DNA of 5,952 nt from contig JAUVON010000183.1 in NCBI GenBank assembly GCA_030599175.1, forward strand, positions 1 to 5,952, read 5' to 3'. The notes under the pieces are model-generated. The model worked only from the letters and a program-made list of their open reading frames with translations, did not search any database and was not told the DNA's origin. Both the position numbers and the translations under genes were made by a program. Positions 1 through 5,900 of this stretch are shown in pieces (position 1 is the stretch's first letter; each line of letters begins with the position of its first letter). This DNA comes from Desulfobulbaceae bacterium (GTDB lineage: Bacteria > Desulfobacterota > Desulfobulbia > Desulfobulbales > Desulfocapsaceae).

Positions 1-1578
1 GAAATGCTGGATATCAAGCTGAGCACAAGTAGTTATTCCCTGAAATGGATGACTGAAAAAGCCAGCGAAGAGAGGGATAAGCTTGAACGTTCTGAAAGAG
101 AACTGCAGCATTTTATGCGGGAGAATGATCTTGTAACGGTGGAAAACAGATTGACGGTTCTGCCACAAAAACTTTCTGAATTCGGCAGCCAGCAGTCAAA
201 AGCAGAGGCGGAAAAAAAAGAACTGCAGGATTTGCTGGATCAGGTCAGGCTGGCTGAAAATGATACCGAAAGATTAGAGAAAATCCCCCTCTTTGCTTCA
301 GATACTGTACTTAAAAATATTCGTGAACGGCTCTATAAGGCGAATCAGAATATTCAGGAACTTTCAAAAAAGTACGGCAGAAAACATCCTGTCATGATCC
401 GAGCCAAAGATGAACTGAGGATTCTTAAAGAGGAGAGAAGGTTTGAGATAGACAGGATAGTCTCTTCAATAGAAAATTCATATGGGTTGGCTACATCTAA
501 AGAGGAAAATCTGTACGAGCTGTTAGGTACGACGAAAAGTGAAATGCTCGATTTGAATGAGAAATTCATGCAGTATTCTATGATGAAACGGAGTGTGGAC
601 AGCAATCGTGTGCTCTATGATACTCTGCAGACCAGTATTAAGGAGCAGGGTGTTACAGAACAGACCCAAACTGTCAACATATGGGTCATCAAAAAGGCAG
701 CCTTGCCTCTTTCACCATCAAAACCGAACAAAAAGCGTAATCTGTTGCTGGGACTTATATTAGGGCTCTTTTCTGGAGTTGGTTTGGCATTTTTTATTGA
801 ATATCTTGACAATACTTTAAACAACGGCCGCCAGATTGAAGAAAAATTTGGCCTTACAGTGTTGGGTTCCATCGAGGAACTGAAGGGGAAGGGGCAAAAT
901 ATTGATACCTATGTGCGAGATAATCTGCTTTCTCCCCTTGCCGAAAGCTATCGATTAATTCGATCTGCTCTGCTGCTTTCAACTGCAGATCAGCCGCCCA
1001 AAGTTGTCCTTATAACGAGTATGAGCAGCGCAGAAGGGAAGACCGCAACCGTTATCAATCTGGCCAGGATGCTTGCTCAGGACAGCAAAAATGTTCTGGT
1101 AATTGATTGTGATCTGCGGCGACCGAGGCTGCACTCAATGCTTGGCATCTCAAATGATAAGGGGCTGAGTGTTTATCTTGCCGGTAATATAGATGAGTGT
1201 ACATTGTTGAAAAGTCCAGGCGAAGAAATTTCCCTGGTCCCTGCCGGACCGATTCCTCCTGACCCTGCAGAATTGCTGGGTTCCTCCAGGATGAAGATGC
1301 TGCTGGAGGAGGTGACTCCAAAATTCGATTTTGTCCTTTTAGACTCTCCGCCTGTTGGTGCGGTAACCGACAGTTTAACCTTAAGCAGGTATGCTGATGG
1401 TACTATTCTTGTAGTGAAAGCGGGTAGCACCACAGTAGAGATGCTTGAAGCCGGGGTAAAGAAAATGGGTGATATTAATGCACGTATTCTCGGTGTGGTA
1501 CTTAATCGGGTGAAGAGATTGGAGCAGGATTCATACCAGTATGGATATGAGGCCTACTACGATAGAGACTACGATTGA
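1..1578 (+). CDS. Wzc/ExoP-like polysaccharide co-polymerase fused to a BY-family tyrosine kinase (5' partial)
   Basis: This inner-membrane protein would control chain length and export of an exopolysaccharide and autophosphorylate on tyrosine. The frame is open from base 1 and begins inside the periplasmic coiled coil, so the first transmembrane span and Wzz domain lie upstream; the ATG at base 4 is probably internal. Counting that Met as 1, I see a charged coiled-coil region to about 215, a proline motif (P235, P238, P241), a membrane span at about 247-265, then the cytoplasmic kinase. The kinase has a Walker A motif SSAEGKT (341-347, K346), Walker A' VIDCDLRRPR (D368, D370) and Walker B FVLLDSPP (D447). 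The C-terminus carries six tyrosines (Y511, 513, 515, 518, 519, 523), the usual autophosphorylation cluster of BY-kinases. The Walker A loop lacks the common PGEGK form but keeps the catalytic Lys and Thr. The gene overlaps the next one by 4 bases, so the two are surely co-transcribed. The family call is firm; the polymer is unknown. Confidence 0.93.
   Translation, partial: EMLDIKLSTSSYSLKWMTEKASEERDKLERSERELQHFMRENDLVTVENRLTVLPQKLSEFGSQQSKAEAEKKELQDLLDQVRLAENDTERLEKIPLFASDTVLKNIRERLYKANQNIQELSKKYGRKHPVMIRAKDELRILKEERRFEIDRIVSSIENSYGLATSKEENLYELLGTTKSEMLDLNEKFMQYSMMKRSVDSNRVLYDTLQTSIKEQGVTEQTQTVNIWVIKKAALPLSPSKPNKKRNLLLGLILGLFSGVGLAFFIEYLDNTLNNGRQIEEKFGLTVLGSIEELKGKGQNIDTYVRDNLLSPLAESYRLIRSALLLSTADQPPKVVLITSMSSAEGKTATVINLARMLAQDSKNVLVIDCDLRRPRLHSMLGISNDKGLSVYLAGNIDECTLLKSPGEEISLVPAGPIPPDPAELLGSSRMKMLLEEVTPKFDFVLLDSPPVGAVTDSLTLSRYADGTILVVKAGSTTVEMLEAGVKKMGDINARILGVVLNRVKRLEQDSYQYGYEAYYDRDYD
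1575..1578 (+). promoter_or_regulatory. TTGA stop/start overlap coupling the kinase and polymerase genes
   Basis: The bases TTGA hold both the TTG start of the polymerase/ligase gene and the TGA stop of the kinase gene. It is the TTG equivalent of the common ATGA overlap and implies re-initiation by terminating ribosomes. No strong Shine-Dalgarno sequence lies at proper spacing, which supports coupling over independent initiation. Confidence 0.7.
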
Positions 1579-3938
1579 TTGCGCCATTTATACTTTTCAC
1601 CTTCGGTCTGGTTTTTTCTCCCCTTGCTTTTGGTACGGTGGAGCAATGGTCACTGGTTGCATTGGAACTTGCCACCGGGATAGCATATATCGGGTTTTTT
1701 CTCACAGCCCGATTTTCAAAAGAAAGTGTATTTAAAATCCCCGGACTGCTGCCTCTTCTGCTTCTCCTTGGCTTTATGGCTTTTCAGCTGGTTCCGCTAC
1801 CCGGCTCACTTGTAAAAATCATTTCACCGGGATCCTATGATATCTATTCACCTCTCCAGTCACTGTCAGGGGGGAATGACTGGATGTCTCTTTCTGTTAA
1901 CCGGAGAGCGACTCTGCATGAACTGCTGAGAATTGGTTCCTGTTGCCTGATGTATATAGTGACTGTTCAGTTGCTCAGTCAGCCTGAAAAACTGAAGAAA
2001 ACAGTTAATATTGTTATTTTCCTGGCTGTAGCAGTTGCATTTTTGGCTATTGTGCAGGCTGTCGGTTCGCCGGATAAGATCTACTGGATACGTCAGGTTC
2101 CCCACAACGCTCATCCCTTTGGCCCCTGGATTAACCCTAATCAGTTTGCCGGATATATTGAATTAATCTGTCCTCTGGCCTTTGGACTCTTCCTTTTTTA
2201 TAAACCGCAGGTAAAGGGGAATGAATCTTTCCGCAAGAAATTTGTCTCATTTTTCACGGTTCCGGGGATTCATTTTCATCTTTTTCTCGGTTTTGGCACA
2301 GTACTCATGGTGCTGGCGGTGTTTGTCAGTTTATGCCGTGGCGGAATATTGAGTATTGTCGTGGCCGGGGCGGTTTTCCTCTTGCTTGTTAAGTGGAAAT
2401 TTCCGGGGCGTGGAAGAATTATTTTTCCTGTTATCGTTGTCTCTCTTTTTCTGGCAATTTCCTGGTTTGGCTGGGATCTCATCATGACTGAGTTTGATCA
2501 TGGTTTTGACCGTGCCGGCAATGTTACCGATTCCAGGTTACCTCTATGGTCTGATCTGGTTGGTGCTATAAAGGATTTTCCGGTTTTTGGTGCGGGGTTC
2601 GGCACTTTTCTGTTTATCTATCCACTGTATAGAACAATCGGCGGTAATGCTATTCTTGATCATGCGCATAATGATTATCTGGAGCTTTTAACCGATGGTG
2701 GACTGATTGGCATTATTCTGGCTGCATGGTTTGTTTTGTCGGTACTTTTCCATGGCCTGAAGATGATCCGTGTAAGAAGAGATCGATATGCGGTGCTGCT
2801 TGGGATTGGAGGAATCAGTGGCATTACGGCTCTTTTATCCCACAGTATCACCGATTTTAATATGCATAATGGCGCGGTGGCCTACTATTTCTTTTTTATC
2901 TGCGGAGTTGTGGTCGCATCAGTGAATATCAGGTTCAGCCGTTATGCCGGTGCTTCTTCTGCCGGTTCTCCTGTACGGTCTCTGTTGAAGGCACAATCAA
3001 ATATTGGAGTTGTTCTGCTGATATTTTTTGGTCTCTTTCTGGTTTCAGCAACCCTGTTGGTTCAGGGCGGCACATTTTTAGCCTGGCGCAACTATGCAGC
3101 AGTGTCGGATATTTATGTCAACAAACAGCTTTCGGATGAAAAATTGCTGAAAGTTGCCGACAATATGCAGCGGGCAGTCTTTTGGGATCCTCTCGAGGGC
3201 TTCTATTCCTATAAACTTGGCACAGCAAAATACTATCTTGATGATAGCGAAGAGGCTTTTAAACAGTACATCCTCGCTGCACGGAAGAACCCCCTTGATG
3301 GCATTTTTCTGCAGCAGTTAGGCTTACTGGCGGAGGTGGAAAGAGGAAAAAAGTTACTTGAGGAGGGATATAAAAGAGGTCTTGATAAGGACAGTCTCGC
3401 GCTTACCTATGCGGAATGGCTGCTGTGGAACGGTCGACGGGAGGAGGCCAAGGAGTTGCTTGCGGATCGTTTATCGCGGGGAAATGGGAAAATAATCGAT
3501 TGGATGGCATTGCTGAACAGTTATTCCTTTAGTCGGCAGGACATTGCTGAAATTTTACCTGCAACGGTTGATGCCTGGATACTGTATGGGCGTTACTGTG
3601 AAAAAAAAGAAAATTATTCTGATGCACTTTTCTTTTTTAATACCGCAGCCGACTTTTTAACGGATGTCTTAGATCCGGCACCAACGTGGTTCCGTGAGAT
3701 CATTCATTTTTACAGGAGGCAGGGACTGGAGGCAAAAAGTCTGGCGGTTTTACGTCAGGCCGTGGAAAGAGTACCCGATTCTGTCTATTTCCATATCTTG
3801 CTCGGTGACTATTATCGGGATCAGGGTCTTAGCTATCATGCAAAGGAAGAATTTGAACGGGCACTTTTTCTGGACTCATCAAACAGGCAGGCGCGCAGCA
3901 AGTTGCGGCGGCTAGGGTATGGTGATAGTTATAAGTGA
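1575..3938 (+). CDS. Wzy_C-family EPS polymerase / O-antigen ligase with C-terminal TPR region
   Basis: This multi-span inner-membrane protein of the Wzy/WaaL superfamily would polymerise or transfer lipid-linked glycan on the periplasmic face. The 787 residues start with hydrophobic spans and a PLAFGTVEQW segment (about 16-25). Family signatures follow: NPNQFAGY (187-194), CRGG (254-257), HAHNDYLELL (363-372, with the conserved His-Asn-Asp) and HSITDFNMH (423-431). The last span is at about 478-499. The remaining roughly 285 residues are soluble, with TPR-like helical pairs near 546-579, 666-699 and 738-771; the last is the clearest. The start is TTG at 1575: an in-frame TAG at 1563-1565 closes the frame just upstream, and later starts would remove the first span. 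The Shine-Dalgarno sequence is weak (GAGA at 1565-1568), which fits translational coupling to the kinase gene. Sequence alone does not separate polymerase from ligase; adjacency to a co-polymerase/kinase makes me favour an EPS polymerase. Confidence 0.88.
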   Translation: MIAPFILFTFGLVFSPLAFGTVEQWSLVALELATGIAYIGFFLTARFSKESVFKIPGLLPLLLLLGFMAFQLVPLPGSLVKIISPGSYDIYSPLQSLSGGNDWMSLSVNRRATLHELLRIGSCCLMYIVTVQLLSQPEKLKKTVNIVIFLAVAVAFLAIVQAVGSPDKIYWIRQVPHNAHPFGPWINPNQFAGYIELICPLAFGLFLFYKPQVKGNESFRKKFVSFFTVPGIHFHLFLGFGTVLMVLAVFVSLCRGGILSIVVAGAVFLLLVKWKFPGRGRIIFPVIVVSLFLAISWFGWDLIMTEFDHGFDRAGNVTDSRLPLWSDLVGAIKDFPVFGAGFGTFLFIYPLYRTIGGNAILDHAHNDYLELLTDGGLIGIILAAWFVLSVLFHGLKMIRVRRDRYAVLLGIGGISGITALLSHSITDFNMHNGAVAYYFFFICGVVVASVNIRFSRYAGASSAGSPVRSLLKAQSNIGVVLLIFFGLFLVSATLLVQGGTFLAWRNYAAVSDIYVNKQLSDEKLLKVADNMQRAVFWDPLEGFYSYKLGTAKYYLDDSEEAFKQYILAARKNPLDGIFLQQLGLLAEVERGKKLLEEGYKRGLDKDSLALTYAEWLLWNGRREEAKELLADRLSRGNGKIIDWMALLNSYSFSRQDIAEILPATVDAWILYGRYCEKKENYSDALFFFNTAADFLTDVLDPAPTWFREIIHFYRRQGLEAKSLAVLRQAVERVPDSVYFHILLGDYYRDQGLSYHAKEEFERALFLDSSNRQARSKLRRLGYGDSYK

Positions 3939-3965
3939 TGGTGTTGTGAAAATCCTTTTACTATG
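3939..3965. other. 27-base gap between convergent transcription units
   Basis: The stop codons of the polymerase/ligase gene (plus strand) and the HAMP gene (minus strand) face each other across 27 AT-rich bases. I see no GC-rich hairpin followed by a T-run for either direction. Transcripts may therefore run into the opposite gene, or end by Rho or in a structure too weak to recognise by eye. Confidence 0.6.
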
Positions 3966-4571
3966 TTACTCCCTGAGAGTGTAAGAGTCGGAAATTGCCT
4001 CGATTTTTTTATTATTCTCTTTAAGGTTCCAGTATATGGATTTCAACTCCTGTAGCTGTTTTTCGGGGATGTTGACAGATGTGGCATCGGCACGTTCAAG
4101 CAGTGATGCAATCGCATTGGAATAAGAGTTGATGTGTTTTAAGGTCGTCGATATTTCCTGATTAAAAGAGTTTATTTTTGTTGCTAGTTCTTTCCCTTCA
4201 TCCTGACTTCTGAGGTATATGGTGTCGCTTAGATCCCTGTTCAGCATATTATCTAATACCAGCTCAAAGCGAAACATTGGTCCAGCAATTCGATGGCTGA
4301 GCAACAGGGCGGCAATACAGATAAATATGGTACCAGAAAGAATGAAAATCCAGTGTGCTGCCAGAATATTTTTAAGTAATATAAAAGGATTTTGGCCGGA
4401 TTGTACTTCTTGATTAATGTAGGAAATAGTCAGGGTATCTGCCGAGAAAGCCCCGAGAAGTACGAGGAAAAAGAGAGCTCCTCCGGTGACGAAAAGAAAG
4501 AATCCAAATACTAATTTGCCCTGGAGGTTCTTTTTGATAAAGAATTTTCTTCTTTTATTTTGCCGTGCCAT
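3966..4571 (-). CDS. Two-span membrane protein with a HAMP domain and no output domain
   Basis: The likely role is signal relay across or at the inner membrane, but the partner is unknown. The 201-residue protein has a basic N-terminus (MARQNKRRKFFIKK), a first span at about 19-42, a short periplasmic loop of about 30 residues (43-72), a second span at about 73-91, and then a HAMP domain. HAMP evidence is SHRIAGPMFRFE (92-103, with the conserved Pro98) and DEGKELATKINSFN (124-137), matching the DExxxLxxxxN signature of the second HAMP helix. The tail (about 138-195) looks like a helical coiled coil. No methyl-accepting, kinase, cyclase or GGDEF domain follows. I chose ATG at 4571: GGGG (4582-4579) sits 7 bases upstream, and it begins one base after the stop of the preceding gene. 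An in-frame ATG at 4607 would add 12 unremarkable residues overlapping that gene. It is the last gene of the minus-strand operon. HAMP identification is strong; function is open. Confidence 0.85.
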   Translation of the reverse strand: MARQNKRRKFFIKKNLQGKLVFGFFLFVTGGALFFLVLLGAFSADTLTISYINQEVQSGQNPFILLKNILAAHWIFILSGTIFICIAALLLSHRIAGPMFRFELVLDNMLNRDLSDTIYLRSQDEGKELATKINSFNQEISTTLKHINSYSNAIASLLERADATSVNIPEKQLQELKSIYWNLKENNKKIEAISDSYTLRE

Positions 4572-4572
4572 A

Positions 4573-5424
4573 TCAGTACCCCGTCCCTGACACCAGGTAG
4601 GCCGCAATACCGATACCGGCCAGCCATATGTTTGTGATATTGGATACAGTAATGTTCAATATCGCGGCTAACCGGTTTCCGCGTCCCAGCAGAATAATAC
4701 AAGATTTAAATTCAGGCCAGCTCGTCAATGTGGCGAGAACAACAAAGCCGATCACACCCTTGGGAGCATGGGAGTGAGTCGCTGCAAAGGTGACTACTGG
4801 GTCAAGGAAATACCCTGTGATCATGAGGGTAATTGTTGCCGGCAGCAGCCAGACTGTCGGATTGAATGAGTAGTCCTCATCTTCACCGTGGTCCTGTTCT
4901 TTTGGCCGAAAAAAGAAGAGAAGAATAGAGACGACAGAAACCACAAGGAGCCATATTGGGTAGAGTGTCCGGGGGAGAAGAAAAAAACTGGCGGCCATGA
5001 ATGCTGTAAGAACCAGGGTTATGATTGTATAAAGTCTACTGGTAGAGAAGGTCAGCAGGAACTGGCGGCAGATAAGGGCTGCGATAATAAGAAGAATCGG
5101 ATTCATAAAATTTGAGCCGAGCGGGGTGGATGCCGCAAAGATAATATCTCCTGCTATCAGGCCGACAAGCAGGCAGACGGCTTCAGGGCCGTTGGTAATA
5201 AATCCGGTGATTGTACCTATGCCTTTGGTCTTCTTCAGGCATTCTATAATTATCTCAATGGCCAGAGCAATTAGAACCATTTCAAAGATAACACCGGATG
5301 CACCGATAAATGCCAGGTTAATGTCTCCGCCAAACAGCAGGGCACTGCTGCAGAAGAAGGCTAAAACCAGAATCCAGATGACAAGATCCAGGCGGCCAAT
5401 ACTGTCGAAAAGGAATTGTTTCAA
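4573..5424 (-). CDS. Divergent CaCA-family cation exchanger (Na+/Ca2+ antiporter-like)
   Basis: This predicted integral membrane protein would exchange a cation, possibly Ca2+, for Na+ or H+. Its 283 residues are almost wholly hydrophobic, about ten spans, close to the roughly 300 residues typical of prokaryotic CaCA exchangers. Two alpha-repeat-like motifs occur at the expected places: GFITNGPE (74-81) with GSNFMN (103-108), and ATLTSWPE (231-238) with SNITN (261-265). These keep the Pro-Glu pairs (E81, E238) that carry the ion-binding glutamates in this family. The first repeat has Asn-Gly where Ser-Leu is usual, and the second ends in Asn265, so ion selectivity may differ. The halves are separated by an acidic hydrophilic loop (about 173-187, HGEDED). 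The start is probably TTG at 5424; no ATG or GTG lies in frame between an upstream stop (5466-5464) and the first span, and ATT at 5427 is an alternative. Its stop is one base before the HAMP gene. Family call is fairly good; substrate is not established. Confidence 0.75.
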   Translation of the reverse strand: MKQFLFDSIGRLDLVIWILVLAFFCSSALLFGGDINLAFIGASGVIFEMVLIALAIEIIIECLKKTKGIGTITGFITNGPEAVCLLVGLIAGDIIFAASTPLGSNFMNPILLIIAALICRQFLLTFSTSRLYTIITLVLTAFMAASFFLLPRTLYPIWLLVVSVVSILLFFFRPKEQDHGEDEDYSFNPTVWLLPATITLMITGYFLDPVVTFAATHSHAPKGVIGFVVLATLTSWPEFKSCIILLGRGNRLAAILNITVSNITNIWLAGIGIAAYLVSGTGY

Positions 5425-5434
5425 AATAGTTGCT

Positions 5435-5683
5435 TTATACCTGGTGACGGTTGATAAAAGTTTTTATCGCCTTTTTGCTTAAGAAAACACCGCTCAATTT
5501 GTCTTTGCCAATCACGAGTGCAGGCACCATTCGTATACCATCCTGGAGGCAGCGCTGCGGTGATCCGAGAATATCCACTTCTTCAATCTGTATATCAGGG
5601 TCATTCCCGGTGATGCCAAGCAGATTTTTTTTGGCGAGAAAGCATCTTGGACAGAGGTTGGAACGGTATAGAATTATTTTCAT
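5435..5683 (-). CDS. Small CPRC thioredoxin/glutaredoxin-like protein
   Basis: This is a probable cytoplasmic thiol-disulfide oxidoreductase or redox sensor of 82 residues, the size of a glutaredoxin or minimal thioredoxin fold. It opens with a beta strand (MKIILYRSN), then the active site C11-P12-R13-C14 at the start of a helix, a second strand (IQIEEVDIL, 31-39), and MVPALVIG (52-59) in which P54 sits where the fold's cis-proline belongs. A third cysteine, C45, lies before that strand. There is no signal peptide. I chose ATG at 5683 because the fold begins there. The frame stays open to an ATG at 5758, but those 25 residues are translation of a palindromic repeat (WTPAHAGVTP) and are not credible protein. 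The Shine-Dalgarno sequence is poor. It is the first gene of the operon, 10 bases before the exchanger gene. Its partner is unknown; reduction of the exchanger or of a metal ligand is speculation. Confidence 0.82.
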   Translation of the reverse strand: MKIILYRSNLCPRCFLAKKNLLGITGNDPDIQIEEVDILGSPQRCLQDGIRMVPALVIGKDKLSGVFLSKKAIKTFINRHQV

Positions 5684-5702
5684 TTTATATGAATCCGGTG
5701 TT

Positions 5703-5722
5703 ACTCCCGCATGGGCGGGAGT
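5703..5722. repeat. GC-rich palindrome in the leader of the minus-strand operon
   Basis: ACTCCCGC and GCGGGAGT form a perfect 8-bp stem with a 4-base loop (ATGG). In one minus-strand frame it reads WTPAHAGVTP, a peptide often seen when dispersed intergenic palindromes of the type CTCCCGC...GCGGGAG are translated by mistake in proteobacterial genomes. It ends 19 bases before the start of the redox gene, so it would be a stable hairpin in that mRNA leader. Whether it regulates anything or is only a dispersed repeat cannot be told from one copy. Confidence 0.75.
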
Positions 5723-5786
5723 CCAGAAGGATGATAGCTGAGTTTCCTTAAACACCACTAAAAATCAGTAGTGTCCTGTTTAGATC

Positions 5787-5806
5787 TCGAAGTCTACGCT
5801 ATCTGC
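5787..5806 (-). repeat. 20-base direct repeat, copy 1
   Basis: The plus-strand sequence tcgaagtctacgctatctgc recurs exactly at 5913-5932. On the minus strand it falls in a frame reading MNPLADSVDFEI (ATG at 5818, TAA at 5782-5780). Looser similarity continues to the right: both copies are followed by GAGGA and then by CATG within about 15 bases, with small indels. Confidence 0.85.
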
Positions 5807-5860
5807 AAGAGGATTCATGGGTAACTTTTGGGAGCGTCATCCAGTAAATTTCGTAGCATT

Positions 5861-5880
5861 TCGGAGTCTGCGCTTACCTC
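5861..5880 (-). repeat. Degenerate third copy of the 20-base repeat
   Basis: The sequence tcggagtctgcgcttacctc matches the exact copies at 14 of 20 positions, in the same orientation and lying between them. The match is best in its first 14 bases (12 of 14). It could be a decayed copy, or chance similarity in a short biased stretch. Confidence 0.4.
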
Positions 5881-5900
5881 TTAATATTTTCACATTTGAT

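Noticed and set aside
212..219. Run of eight As in the kinase gene, and another at 3601-3608 in the polymerase gene, as possible slippage or phase-variation sites
   Set aside because: Both encode ordinary Glu/Lys codons in intact frames; runs of this length are common and nothing suggests programmed shifting.
354..1433. Several minus-strand open frames of 80-90 codons inside the kinase gene
   Set aside because: They lie entirely opposite a gene with clear conserved motifs, and their translations show no recognisable family.
3980..4012. Possible intrinsic terminator for the EPS transcript, ending in seven Ts (4004-4010)
   Set aside because: The stem before the T-run has only about four pairs with a bulge, and it lies inside the opposing coding sequence.
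4572..4607. A start for the HAMP gene at the ATG at 4607
   Set aside because: It overlaps the exchanger gene by 35 bases and adds a non-conserved-looking dozen residues; the ATG at 4571 has a GGGG motif 7 bases upstream and directly follows the previous stop.
4888..5482. Plus-strand open frames opposite the exchanger and redox genes
   Set aside because: Their translations are of low complexity or lack any recognisable domain, while the minus-strand products show conserved motifs.
5435..5758. A 107-residue version of the redox protein starting at the ATG at 5758
   Set aside because: The extra 25 residues are translation of an inverted repeat, and the thioredoxin-like fold starts exactly at the internal Met at 5683.
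5751..5780. Imperfect stem-loop as a terminator
   Set aside because: The stem is interrupted and neither strand has a T-run directly after it; kept only as part of the description of the stretch.
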